A stretch of DNA of 64,000 nucleotides, from assembly GCF_000293805.1 (NCBI RefSeq), contig NZ_AMBZ01000008.1, positions 1-64,000 of the forward strand, read 5' to 3'. The notes under the pieces were generated by a model. The model did not search any database. It was not told where the DNA came from and saw only the letters and a program-made list of their open reading frames with translations. The stretch's first letter is position 1, and every line of letters begins with the position of its first letter. Of the stretch, positions 51,522 through 61,823 are shown piece by piece. Source of the stretch: Paenibacillus alvei DSM 29. Lineage in GTDB: Bacteria > Bacillota > Bacilli > Paenibacillales > Paenibacillaceae. Made by a program: the position numbers and the translations under genes.

Positions 51522-52421
51522 TCATTTCATTTTCCAACTGGTGACTTTTACGACCGCTTCGTCAGCGTTTTTGAGGTCTGCTTTCCCCATATCCCACAGC
51601 TGTCTCCATTGCTTTACACGGTTCTTGCCGTTAGGAGGTTGATTATATTGTCTAGTATCTACAATTTTTGTTCTCTCTTCATAAAATTTCTTCATAAATG
51701 TCTTCTCGTCGCTACTTTTGCCAGAACGGGACAAAAGGCCCTCAAGTGTTCCAGAATCTCCAGTAGCCCCCTGATTTAAGGCTGTATCGACAAAGGAACC
51801 GATCGTTAGAGCAGAATTGAAACCGCGTTTACGCGCTTGCTCCACGCTGTATTTTATGTAAACCTTATAAAAGGTTTGCCAGATTGCCTCTCTCCACGCG
51901 TCATTGTTTTGCAATTTTTTGATTTTGCCGCAGAACACTTTTTCGCTGTCTTTAATTTCCAATATTCTCCCCTTCATCGACCCGTTAACACCAATTCGGG
52001 ACAGGTCGCCTTCGACTGAAGGATTTGAAGCTCCGCTGGCAGCGTCGAATTCCTTGAACAGAGTTGGGCCGTCCGGATAATTGTCGTTGCTCCCTCCTGT
52101 AGTGGCTCCAAATATGCCAATGGTATACCCGCGCTTGTCTTTAATATTCTCACAGTACCCATAGAACTCGGTCCAGTTGAGCGAGTCCTGCTCGGGCTTG
52201 TTAATGAGCTTCATAATATTGTTCCACTGCTCGCCATCAAGCCCTGTACTGGCACGAAGGAACTTCAGCGTCTTCGGTGAAAAATTGTCATCGTGAGAAC
52301 TTGCAGCAGAAGCCTTCGATGACAGCAGAGCACTTACTCCGGACAAGGTAACAAGTAAAGAAAATGAGAGCAGGACGATCATTAATTTTGTTCTGTTCAT
52401 AATTGGCCTTTCGTTGAACAT
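51522..52421 (-). CDS. csn: Secreted GH46 chitosanase
   Basis: 299 residues. The signal peptide has hydrophobic core LMIVLLSFSLLVTLSGVSALL and likely cleavage after SKASA (about residue 39). The GH46 catalytic pair is visible by alignment with the Streptomyces enzyme: Glu77 in PEQDSLNW and Asp95 in ENIKDKRGYTIGIFG. The rest (YSVEQARKRGFNSALTIGSFVDTALNQG, FYEERTKIVDT) follows the family. It hydrolyses chitosan outside the cell. GGAGGTG lies eight bases before ATG 52421; a second ATG at 52400, after AAAGG, would give the shorter and more usual signal peptide. It is monocistronic. Confidence 0.92.
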   Translation of the reverse strand: MFNERPIMNRTKLMIVLLSFSLLVTLSGVSALLSSKASAASSHDDNFSPKTLKFLRASTGLDGEQWNNIMKLINKPEQDSLNWTEFYGYCENIKDKRGYTIGIFGATTGGSNDNYPDGPTLFKEFDAASGASNPSVEGDLSRIGVNGSMKGRILEIKDSEKVFCGKIKKLQNNDAWREAIWQTFYKVYIKYSVEQARKRGFNSALTIGSFVDTALNQGATGDSGTLEGLLSRSGKSSDEKTFMKKFYEERTKIVDTRQYNQPPNGKNRVKQWRQLWDMGKADLKNADEAVVKVTSWKMK

Positions 52422-52451
52422 ACCAGTAGCACCTCCAAAAATAATGGTTCA

Positions 52452-52487
52452 AAGCGAAACTCCAAGCGAAACTTCAAACGAACTTCA
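52452..52487. repeat. Three tandem 12-bp repeats upstream of the chitosanase gene
   Basis: The units AAGCGAAACTCC, AAGCGAAACTTC and AAACGAACTTCA follow each other directly, 30 to 65 bp before the chitosanase start. The position suits a regulatory or leader element. The third unit is diverged, so chance duplication is also possible. Confidence 0.45.
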
Positions 52488-52612
52488 TCTCCTTTCCTAC
52501 GATAACGAAAAATGATGTGTTGCTTGATTAGTTGTTGCTCTTCGGCATGCCACCCTGAATATTATGATGCTGCATGAAAAAGAATTCTTTACTTATTTGT
52601 GAAATATGGAAA

Positions 52613-52640
52613 AAGACGGGAGATAAAAATCCCCCGCCTT
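52613..52640 (-). terminator. Terminator after glpD
   Basis: A 12-bp stem (52613-52624 with 52629-52640, two G-U pairs) with a four-base loop, followed by TTTTTCC on the minus strand, 90 bp downstream of the glpD stop. Confidence 0.82.
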
Positions 52641-52728
52641 CTTCCTTTAAATGTACTCTTCATTACACTTTCCTACTGGAATATAGTTCTTACAATAGCT
52701 CCGTTTCACTTGCAAACACACTGAACCA

Positions 52729-54399
52729 TTAATTCGCTTCCGCCTGTGGAACGACGGCTTGATACAGTGCGGTGTCAAGCTCCGCTGCATATTGATTGCA
52801 CTGTTCTTCCGTCCAGCCGAACGCAGAAGCCATATAGGCGATGACCGGCTGCTTCCAATCTCGTACCCACTGTATGTTAAAGAAGAGTGCACCCGTGCGG
52901 CGAATGAAGAAGTCCACCGGCTTTAATGTCATTTCTTCTTCCATGGCATATACGAGGGGGACAAGCACTTCTAGCGGAAGGCCGCTTTGTTCCGTCTTGC
53001 TTCGATAACGATCTGCCAGGTCGAAGATCCTATCCACGTTAGAGCCGTACATACGCGCCCAGCGCTTGGCTAGTGCCCCATCAAGCCCATTTCGTACGCC
53101 TTCATTCATTTTGCTTTCCACGAAGCTCGGGAAATCGGCGGAACCGCCTACATGCCCGCCTGATATGGGCATCTGCTTCGTCTTTGCAGCTGTATACGTC
53201 ATTCCTTCTTCTTGGCTGAGCAGCTTCATGACCAAATCAACGATCATTTCAGCCATTTTTCGATATCCAGTCAGCTTGCCGCCTGCAATCGTAATCAATC
53301 CTGATGGAGATTGCCAAATCTCATCTCTGCGGGAAATCTCGGATGCATTTTTCCCTTCTTCATAGATGAGCGGCCTTACCCCCGCCCAGCTCGATTCAAC
53401 ATCGTCTGCGGTAAGCTGAAGCGAAGGGAACATATATTGAATCGCCTTCATGATATAGTCCCGGTCTGCCTTCGTCATAACGGGATGAACCGGGTCTGCC
53501 TTATAGAACGTATCCGTTGTGCCTACGTACGTTTTTCCGTCGCGCGGAATTGCGAATACCATTCGGCCGTCCGGCGTATCGAAGTATATCGCTTGCTTGA
53601 GCGGAAACTTCGACTGATCGATGACGAGATGCACCCCTTTGGACAGCTGAAGATGCTTGCCTGTCTTAGAATGATCCTTATTGCGAAGCTCATCAACCCA
53701 AGGGCCTGCCGCATTGATGATCTTCTTGGCACGGAATTCGAACGCTTCCCCATCCAATTGATCAACCACCCGAACACCTACAATTTTTCCATTTTCATAT
53801 AAAAATGAATCCACCTTCATATAGTTCAGAGCCATGGCTCCATTCCGAACGGCTTCCTTCATGACTTCAATCGTCAACCGCGCGTCGTCAGTCCGATATT
53901 CTACATAATAACCGCCACCCAAGAGCCCTTCCTGCTTCAACAGCGGCTCGCGGCTAAGCGTCTCTTGTTCAGATAGCATGCGGCGTCGCTCGCTGCGCTT
54001 AACACCAGCCAGAAAATCGTAAACACGCAACCCGATACCGGTGCTGAATTTGCCAAACGTTCCGCCGCGATGAAGCGGCAGCAGCATCCACTCTGGCGTG
54101 GTGACATGCGGTCCGTTTTCATATACAATGGCACGCTCCTTGCCGACTTCAGCTACCGTCTTCACATCAAATTGCTTCAAGTAGCGGAGACCGCCATGCA
54201 CCAGCTTCGTCGAACGGCTAGACGTCCCTGCGGCGAAGTCCTGCATCTCGAATAATGCAGTTCTTAATCCTCTCGTTGTCGCATCCAACGCAATCCCTGC
54301 GCCGGTGATCCCTCCTCCAATAACGATCACGTCAAGCGGCTTCTGTCCCATTGCTTGTACGATAGATTTGCGCTTCATAGCGGAAAAGACAGTTGTCAT
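52729..54399 (-). CDS. glpD: Aerobic glycerol-3-phosphate dehydrogenase
   Basis: 556 residues, the usual length. The N-terminal FAD-binding motif is [17 protein letters not shown], followed by [27 protein letters not shown] and later VGTTDTFY and [16 protein letters not shown]; the C-terminal domain completes the protein. It oxidises glycerol-3-phosphate to dihydroxyacetone phosphate at the membrane and passes electrons to quinone. ATG 54399 follows GGGAGG. It is last in the locus, after glpK, with its own leader hairpin, as in Bacillus, where GlpP controls read-through. Confidence 0.97.
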   Translation of the reverse strand: MTTVFSAMKRKSIVQAMGQKPLDVIVIGGGITGAGIALDATTRGLRTALFEMQDFAAGTSSRSTKLVHGGLRYLKQFDVKTVAEVGKERAIVYENGPHVTTPEWMLLPLHRGGTFGKFSTGIGLRVYDFLAGVKRSERRRMLSEQETLSREPLLKQEGLLGGGYYVEYRTDDARLTIEVMKEAVRNGAMALNYMKVDSFLYENGKIVGVRVVDQLDGEAFEFRAKKIINAAGPWVDELRNKDHSKTGKHLQLSKGVHLVIDQSKFPLKQAIYFDTPDGRMVFAIPRDGKTYVGTTDTFYKADPVHPVMTKADRDYIMKAIQYMFPSLQLTADDVESSWAGVRPLIYEEGKNASEISRRDEIWQSPSGLITIAGGKLTGYRKMAEMIVDLVMKLLSQEEGMTYTAAKTKQMPISGGHVGGSADFPSFVESKMNEGVRNGLDGALAKRWARMYGSNVDRIFDLADRYRSKTEQSGLPLEVLVPLVYAMEEEMTLKPVDFFIRRTGALFFNIQWVRDWKQPVIAYMASAFGWTEEQCNQYAAELDTALYQAVVPQAEAN

Positions 54400-54463
54400 A
54401 TGATAACCTCCCTCGTCGTAAAGACGGCATGAAAGTAAGTAATCGCCTATTGCTCACATCGAA

Positions 54464-54515
54464 AACAAAAAACCGCAATAACACTTAAGTCATAGACTAA
54501 GTGCAATTGCGGTTC
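54464..54515 (-). promoter_or_regulatory. glpD leader terminator (probable GlpP antitermination site)
   Basis: AACCGCAAT and CACTTA pair with TAAGTG and ATTGCGGTT across the hairpin, followed on the minus strand by TTTTTTG. It lies about 70 bp before glpD and after the glpK stop. In Bacillus subtilis, GlpP with glycerol-3-phosphate overcomes a terminator at this place. A TACAAT box at 54555-54560 could be the promoter, but no good -35 box was seen. Confidence 0.8.
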
Positions 54516-54574
54516 TCAATTCTCCAACCGAATTTAAATATTAACTTATTTAAAATTGTAGCATATTCGTGCGC

Positions 54575-56137
<1,563 letters not shown>

Positions 56138-56187
56138 TTAAGAGGATTGAGTGAACATGCACAGCACGGAAAATTGTTGACTATAAC

Positions 56188-57000
56188 CTAAAGGAAGAAC
56201 TTACCGAACAGCATTTTTCTAGACAAGAACAACGAAAATACAAGGATAGCAAGTGCGGTACCCGCTACTGCCCATATTACTGTATCTGACTGGCCTAAAA
56301 ATACGTTTTTATAAAACAGTCCACCGAGCGAACCTCCAAGCACCGGTCCAACGACGGGTATCCAGGCATATTTCCAATTGGAACCGCCCTTTCCTGCGAT
56401 CGGCAGCAGCATGTGCGCGATTCGCGGCCCCAGGTCGCGTGCCGGGTTGATGGCATATCCTGTTGTTCCTCCCAACGACAACCCTATGCTGACAATAAGA
56501 AATCCAACTATCAGTGGATTCAAACCATCCGTGAACTTGTTGGCGCCAATCGCCAAAATACCAAGAACCAAAATGAATGTACCGATCATTTCACTAATTA
56601 AGTTGGAGAATGGATGATACACAGCTGGACTTGTCGCAAACACACCCAGCTTCGCACCCTGATCCTCCGTCAGTTTCCAGTGCGGCAAATAATGCAGAAA
56701 TACAAGAACAGCTCCCACAATAGCGCCAAGCATCTGTGCCGCTATGTACGACGGTACATCAGCCCAAGGGAAATTTCCAATAAAAGCGAGCCCCAATGTA
56801 AGTGCCGGGTTGAGATGCGCTCCGCTTATCGAACCTACGGAATACGCCGCAACCGCGACGGCCAAGCCCCATCCCATCGAAATGACGATCCAGCCCGAGT
56901 TTGCGGCATACGATTTCTTTAGCGATACCCCTGCACATACTCCCCCGCCGAGTGCAATCAGTATCATGGTTCCAATAAATTCTCCCCAAAACGCCGACAT
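56188..57000 (-). CDS. glpF: Glycerol uptake facilitator
   Basis: 270 residues of the aquaglyceroporin family, with six membrane helices and two NPA half-helices: SGAHLNPALTLG and YAINPARDLGPR. Asp after the second NPAR is the mark of glycerol rather than water channels. The ATG at 57000 is preceded by GGAGGGG. It is first gene of the glpFK unit, with a leader terminator and a strong promoter upstream. Glycerol enters by diffusion and is trapped by GlpK. Confidence 0.96.
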   Translation of the reverse strand: MSAFWGEFIGTMILIALGGGVCAGVSLKKSYAANSGWIVISMGWGLAVAVAAYSVGSISGAHLNPALTLGLAFIGNFPWADVPSYIAAQMLGAIVGAVLVFLHYLPHWKLTEDQGAKLGVFATSPAVYHPFSNLISEMIGTFILVLGILAIGANKFTDGLNPLIVGFLIVSIGLSLGGTTGYAINPARDLGPRIAHMLLPIAGKGGSNWKYAWIPVVGPVLGGSLGGLFYKNVFLGQSDTVIWAVAGTALAILVFSLFLSRKMLFGKFFL

Positions 57001-57042
57001 AATGACCCCTCCTGTTGTTCATTTCTGTTCAGAAAACGCAAA

Positions 57043-57112
57043 AAAGATCTACGCTCAAGCACACGTCATATCCTCTGCAAGCAGAGATGACAACGCGTTT
57101 GAAAGTAGATCT
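57043..57112 (-). promoter_or_regulatory. glpF leader hairpin and terminator (probable GlpP site)
   Basis: The outer stem AGATCTAC/GTAGATCT closes a long structure and is followed on the minus strand by six T. Inside it, GTCAT-CTCTG and CAGAG-ATGAC form a second hairpin at about 57066-57092. It lies between the promoter and glpF, as expected for a GlpP-controlled antitermination leader. Confidence 0.8.
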
Positions 57113-57145
57113 CCAAGTCTCCGTAACAGTATTAACTTGATTCAA

Positions 57146-57174
57146 ATTTTATTTAAATTTGTAAGCGTTGTCAA
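57146..57174 (-). promoter_or_regulatory. glpF promoter (sigma-A type)
   Basis: On the minus strand TTGACA (57174-57169), a 17-base spacer and TAAAAT (57151-57146). It starts nine bases after the glpP stop and 145 bp before glpF, with the leader terminator in between. Confidence 0.85.
57160..57173. promoter_or_regulatory. cre site (CcpA catabolite repression)
   Basis: TGTAAGCGTTGTCA agrees with the Bacillus cre consensus TGWAARCGYTWNCW at 13 of 14 positions. It overlaps the -35 box of the glpF promoter, where bound CcpA would block polymerase. This fits glucose repression of glycerol use. Confidence 0.75.
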
Positions 57175-57182
57175 TTATTTTT

Positions 57183-57734
57183 TTAATTTCTTGTCCATAA
57201 TTTTGTATTGGAGGTCGTAACTGCCTCTGCACCAGCTTGCAAAGCGAGCTCCACATCTTCATGCGTCGTGATGAAGCCACCAGCCAAAATCGGAAGGCTC
57301 GTCCTATCTTTAACTTTGCGAATGACGCTCGGCATGCCGCCAGGCAATACTTCAATGACATCGGGCTGCGTCGTTTGCAGCAGCTTACAGCTTTTCTCCA
57401 GCGCACTATTGTCGATAAGGAAGATACGCTGTACAGCCACAACACCTTTTTGCTTCGCTTTTTGAATGACGCTGGATTTTGTCGACATTATCCCATACGG
57501 CCGATATTCCTGGCATAGATACTCTGTCGCGTGCGCATCACTTTGAAGTCCTTGGATTAGGTCGATATGCAAAAATAATTTCTTGTTGGCCTGATGTACC
57601 ATGCTGCAGGCATGCTTAAGCTGAGCGATATGGACATCGAGCAGAACCAAATATTCGTACGGTGACGCTATGGCTCTCTCTAAGTCTTTCATTTGCCTCG
57701 ATGCAGGTAATATTCGTTGTTCATAAAAATTCAT
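57183..57734 (-). CDS. glpP: Glycerol uptake operon antiterminator
   Basis: 183 residues of the GlpP family: ILPASRQMKDLERAIASPYEYLVLLDVHIAQL, LFLHIDLIQGL, GIMSTKSSVIQKAKQ, VEVLPGGMPSVIRKV and ILAGGFITTHEDVELALQAGAEAVTTSN. It binds glycerol-3-phosphate and leader RNA and allows transcription past the hairpins before glpF and glpD. ATG 57734 follows AAAGGGG. The gene stands directly upstream of the glpF promoter, as in Bacillus. Confidence 0.95.
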   Translation of the reverse strand: MNFYEQRILPASRQMKDLERAIASPYEYLVLLDVHIAQLKHACSMVHQANKKLFLHIDLIQGLQSDAHATEYLCQEYRPYGIMSTKSSVIQKAKQKGVVAVQRIFLIDNSALEKSCKLLQTTQPDVIEVLPGGMPSVIRKVKDRTSLPILAGGFITTHEDVELALQAGAEAVTTSNTKLWTRN

Positions 57735-57892
57735 TACACAAACCCCTTTGGTTGAATCGATCTCATGTTATTCCTATGCTGCATTTATTCTAGTCATACC
57801 TTCCCAATAGTAAGTATGATTCTTATCATATGCAAGTATTTTCTTGTTCGGGACGGTCACGCATCCACATGAAGGCAAACAAGAAAAGGAAA

Positions 57893-57920
57893 GGAACCTC
57901 TGAATAAGATCAGAGATTCC
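57893..57920 (-). terminator. Terminator after the ABC exporter pair
   Basis: Stem GGAACCTCTGA/TCAGAGATTCC (57893-57903 with 57910-57920, one mismatch) followed by TTTCCTTTT on the minus strand. It closes the NRPS-exporter transcription unit ahead of glpP. Confidence 0.75.
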
Positions 57921-57958
57921 TTGACAGGTTATATTGCCGACCTCCCGCAGGATAGGTA

Positions 57959-59812
57959 TTAAGCCTGTCCTTGGAGACTCGCGTAATAAGCGCCATGCTG
58001 AAGCAAGCTTCGATGCGTTCCTCGCTCCGCAACGACTCCCTCTTTCATGACAAAAATAATATCCGCGTTCTCTACAGTAGACAAGCGGTGGGCGACCATG
58101 ATGGTCGTGCGGCCCTGCATGAGCTGCTGAAGTGCCTTTTGAACCCAATGCTCCGATTCGGTATCGAGCGCCGACGTCGCTTCGTCCAGCAGCAGGATAG
58201 GCGCATTTTTCAGCAAGGCCCGTGCAATCGCAATGCGCTGACGCTGTCCGCCTGATAAGGATGCTCCCCGCTCCCCTACTGTTGTTTGATATTGATCAGG
58301 GAGCTCTTGAATAAAATGATGGGCATACGCTGCTTGCGCTGCAGCTACAACTTCCTCGTGAGACGCCTGTGGGTTACCATAACGAATATTGTCTTCGATC
58401 GTCCCACTGAACAAAAATGCTTCTTGTGGCACATAGGCAATTAAGCGGCGAACTTCCTCCAGCGTATACTGCCCGAATGATTTGCCTTGAATGCGAACTT
58501 CCCCACTGTCAATCGGATAAAAACCGAGCAGCAGCTTAATCAGTGTACTTTTTCCGCTCCCGCTAGCACCAACGATGGCTGCCGCTTGTCCCGGGTACAC
58601 CTGCAAGGACACCTTGCATATGGCCGGTTCCCCGGAAGCATATGAGAATTCGACATCCCTTAGATCAACCACAGGCTCTGTAATGCCAATTTCACCAATC
58701 TTCTCATTCATGTCTGTTATACTAGTCAAGCCTCGTTCAGCAGTTGCAGCTCCATCGGTAGTACTGTTGTGAGCTTCTGCCAGATCAGTCTTGCCGATGC
58801 CTGTCTCGGCTGCGCAATTGATCCGTTCCGGCTCCTCCTCTTCTTTCAGCAGCTCTTGAACCCGTTTGGCTCCTGCCAATGAATTTTGGATAAGCGACAT
58901 GGTAGAACCGACGTTCATGAAGGAGTGAGTCAAATGAATTTGCAGCACAGCCAATGCAGCTACCGCTCCCATCGTAATGTATCCGTAGGAATACAGCAGG
59001 CTCCCTATAACAATGATTCCGCAAAACGTAATATAACTGACGAAGTGATTGATCGCCGCGAGCATTCCCTTTTTATGAGCAATCCGGGTTGAAAGATCCG
59101 TTACTTCCTCATTGAGACCTTCATACTGCTCATAAATCGGACGAATGCGAAACAGCTTCACCTGTTGGATTCCTCCAAGGAAATCGGAAAACTTTTCTGT
59201 CAACTTAGCAGTAATGCTTAAATGACGATCATACAAATTCCGAACCGTATTTACGAATCGCGAACTGATATAGAAGGATAAGAGCAGCACAAGCAAGGAA
59301 ACGCAGGCAAACTGCCAATGCACGACGAACATCATGATAATTGAGCCCAGACTGATCATGATCTCGAGAAGCATGGCGAACAGAATGCCGCAATATGTGA
59401 CTTCCAAGGTCGATACATCATTATTCATTCTGGACAGCAGCTCACCGTTGTGGGTTCGTTCCAGCAAAGACACTCGCAGCTTGCACAGCTTCCGGTACAA
59501 CTGCTCGCGAATATTCGCTAGCGTGAGCTCTACACTGCGATGGAACAAGTAAGTGAACGGCGGAGATATCAAGTTCAATAACAGAATGGAGCCGCCTAAA
59601 ATGTACAATCCTTGATACATAAGGGAAATGTCTTTTGACTCCGCATAATTCACTAAACTTTGCACCACTAAGCTGAAGGATAGAATAAACAAGGTGTTCA
59701 CGGCACCGCTCGCAATCATGCCGACATAATAATGCAGCTTGCGCTTTTTATTCATGAAATTCATCATGCCAATTGTTTCTTTCCCGTATGTAATCATGTC
59801 AGACAGCTTCAC
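57959..59812 (-). CDS. ABC exporter half-transporter (TMD-NBD), second of pair
   Basis: 617 residues with six N-terminal membrane helices (to about 310) and a nucleotide-binding domain: Walker A VGASGSGKST, Q-loop YVPQEAFLFSG, signature LSGGQRQR, Walker B ILLLDEATSALD and His-loop VAHRLST. A long linker of about 60 residues (EEEEPERINCAAETGIG...) separates the halves. The start is GTG 59812, overlapping the TGA of its partner (GTGA). The pair follows the terminal NRPS gene and probably forms a heterodimer that exports its lipopeptide-like product; the order NRPS then two ABC exporters matches what is published for paenibacterin. Confidence 0.93.
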   Translation of the reverse strand: MKLSDMITYGKETIGMMNFMNKKRKLHYYVGMIASGAVNTLFILSFSLVVQSLVNYAESKDISLMYQGLYILGGSILLLNLISPPFTYLFHRSVELTLANIREQLYRKLCKLRVSLLERTHNGELLSRMNNDVSTLEVTYCGILFAMLLEIMISLGSIIMMFVVHWQFACVSLLVLLLSFYISSRFVNTVRNLYDRHLSITAKLTEKFSDFLGGIQQVKLFRIRPIYEQYEGLNEEVTDLSTRIAHKKGMLAAINHFVSYITFCGIIVIGSLLYSYGYITMGAVAALAVLQIHLTHSFMNVGSTMSLIQNSLAGAKRVQELLKEEEEPERINCAAETGIGKTDLAEAHNSTTDGAATAERGLTSITDMNEKIGEIGITEPVVDLRDVEFSYASGEPAICKVSLQVYPGQAAAIVGASGSGKSTLIKLLLGFYPIDSGEVRIQGKSFGQYTLEEVRRLIAYVPQEAFLFSGTIEDNIRYGNPQASHEEVVAAAQAAYAHHFIQELPDQYQTTVGERGASLSGGQRQRIAIARALLKNAPILLLDEATSALDTESEHWVQKALQQLMQGRTTIMVAHRLSTVENADIIFVMKEGVVAERGTHRSLLQHGAYYASLQGQA

Positions 59813-61689
59813 GTGCAGGCCACCTCCTCACGTCCGGAAGGCTCATCATCAAATTGCCGATGATATAAGCTCGCGTAAGCACCACCCGCAGCCAATAATT
59901 CATCATGCGTTCCCGCTTCGGCTATGCTTCCGCCCTCCATTACCCATATTTCATCTGCATGTTGAATGGTGGACAACCGATGCGCAATGACGATTGTCGT
60001 TCGGTTTTGCATAAGCGTGTCCAATGCTTGTTGAACTAATAGCTCAGATTCCGTGTCCAAAGCGGATGTCGGTTCGTCGAGCAGCAGTATGGGCGAATTC
60101 TTCAAAATCGCACGCGCGATCGTAATTCGCTGCCGTTGGCCTCCCGACAGCAAGCCGCCTCGCTCACCGACCTCTGTCTGGTACCCGTCTGGCAATTCCA
60201 TAATAAAAGAATGCGCGTAGGCAGCCTTTGCCGCTTCTACAATCTCATCCATCGAAGCATTCGGCCTGCCGTACCCGATATTGTCGGCGATCGTGCCGCT
60301 GAATAAGTAGGAATCCTGCGTAACGACAGACAGTTTGGAGCGCAAATCTTCCGGGTTCCAATTGGAAATTGATCGGCCCAAAACATGGATTGCGCCTCCA
60401 TCAGGCAGCAAAGAGTAAAATCCGCATAAGAGCTTGATTACAGTGCTCTTTCCCCCGCCGCTAGCACCGACAAGCGCCACGGTTTTCCCCTGCTCAACTG
60501 TGAAGCTTAAGTTATGAAGCAGTAGCGGAGAATTCGGCGTATAGGCAAAGCTGACCTTTTCAAACACAATCGGACTCATATCCGTGTCGTTGTTGACACA
60601 GTCATCACTCACAAAGCCGTTTTGCTCTCCTTGCGGTTCGACAGGCTGGTCGGCCACATCATAAATCCGCTTCAAGGCTCCGCCCATCTCGAACGTATGT
60701 GTCACCAGCGTTGGGATGTTCTGCAACGGTTCAAGACAGAGATTGAGCAGGTAAAGAAATGTGATCAGTTCTCCAGTACTGAACAAGCCTTGCGAAATCA
60801 AGTAGCTGCCATATGAGACCGCAAAGACGACCGGACTCATCATAAGCGTAAACAAGATGGGCGTAATGATGGCTTCCCGTTTGCTGACAGCCAGCTTTTT
60901 GATCAGTGTAAGCTGCAGCAGTGATTGATAGGAGCGGAACAATAATCCTTGCAGCAAGTAGCTTTTGACGAGCACCATCCCGTTTAGCGTATCCTGCACG
61001 ATAGCATTCATTTGCCCTGTGCTTGCCTGAGCTTCTTCTGTCAGCTGCTGCAGTTGCTTGCCGATCCATTGGGATACGAATAAGGATACAGGTACAAGCA
61101 GTACGCTGAGCAGCACAAGCTCCCACCGGATCCAGAGCAGATAGGCAAAGCAGCCGATAAACAGCAGCGGATGGTAGAACCATTGCGGCAGATCTCGTAT
61201 CATGAACTGGTTAATCAGTTGCATATCGTTCGTTAAGCGCGACACCATGTCGCCCGAGTGTTGCTTGTCCAGGTAATGGATCGGCAGCTTGCCAATGTGA
61301 CGCATCATATAATTGCGCACATCTCGCATTGCGCGGGCGCTCCCTTTTTCAATCCCATATACCATCATGAACTTTGCGGGAACTCCCACTGCAATAACGA
61401 TAAGCACCATATATACCGTGTTGACTACTAACCGCCCATCCCTGTGTTCTGCCTTAGCGGTCAACTGTTGAATCAAGCTCCCCGTCCATATTTCGATCAC
61501 CGCCGCCGCAATGGCGCATAGCATTCCTGCGATCATCCAGCCCTTGTGGGACTTTGCAAATTGTACTAGCCACCGTACCGACTTCCATAGGGTAAACACC
61601 TTTTTTCTTTTCGCTGAACCACGATACTGTCTCCCCTTTATGTCCCATAGTTGTGGCATGCCGCTCACAAACTGCCATCTTCCCAGCAT
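59809..61689 (-). CDS. ABC exporter half-transporter (TMD-NBD), first of pair
   Basis: 626 residues. Six membrane helices start near residue 50 (WMIAGMLCAIAAAVIEIW), and the nucleotide-binding domain has Walker A VGASGGGKST, Q-loop VTQDSYLFSG, signature LSGGQRQR, Walker B ILLLDEPTSALD and His-loop IAHRLST. ATG 61689 is the longest choice; ATG 61659 is also possible, and neither has a strong ribosome binding site. It lies 134 bp after the NRPS stop with no terminator seen in between, so it is probably in the same transcript. Confidence 0.92.
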   Translation of the reverse strand: MLGRWQFVSGMPQLWDIKGRQYRGSAKRKKVFTLWKSVRWLVQFAKSHKGWMIAGMLCAIAAAVIEIWTGSLIQQLTAKAEHRDGRLVVNTVYMVLIVIAVGVPAKFMMVYGIEKGSARAMRDVRNYMMRHIGKLPIHYLDKQHSGDMVSRLTNDMQLINQFMIRDLPQWFYHPLLFIGCFAYLLWIRWELVLLSVLLVPVSLFVSQWIGKQLQQLTEEAQASTGQMNAIVQDTLNGMVLVKSYLLQGLLFRSYQSLLQLTLIKKLAVSKREAIITPILFTLMMSPVVFAVSYGSYLISQGLFSTGELITFLYLLNLCLEPLQNIPTLVTHTFEMGGALKRIYDVADQPVEPQGEQNGFVSDDCVNNDTDMSPIVFEKVSFAYTPNSPLLLHNLSFTVEQGKTVALVGASGGGKSTVIKLLCGFYSLLPDGGAIHVLGRSISNWNPEDLRSKLSVVTQDSYLFSGTIADNIGYGRPNASMDEIVEAAKAAYAHSFIMELPDGYQTEVGERGGLLSGGQRQRITIARAILKNSPILLLDEPTSALDTESELLVQQALDTLMQNRTTIVIAHRLSTIQHADEIWVMEGGSIAEAGTHDELLAAGGAYASLYHRQFDDEPSGREEVACT

Positions 61690-61823
61690 TTACATAATTC
61701 ATTTATGAATTGCATTCGCCGCAAAGTTGAGCAGTCTGTGAACACCAAACAGTCTGTACTAACGTCCAACGGAACCAGCCTGTATGCATGCCTTCCTTCA
61801 TTGGGTGCCAGAAGTCATTTCTC

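Noticed and set aside
61454..61702. Alternative 82-residue start for the first ABC exporter
   Set aside because: It is in another frame from the transporter and shows no membrane helix; the 61689 frame carries the family sequence.
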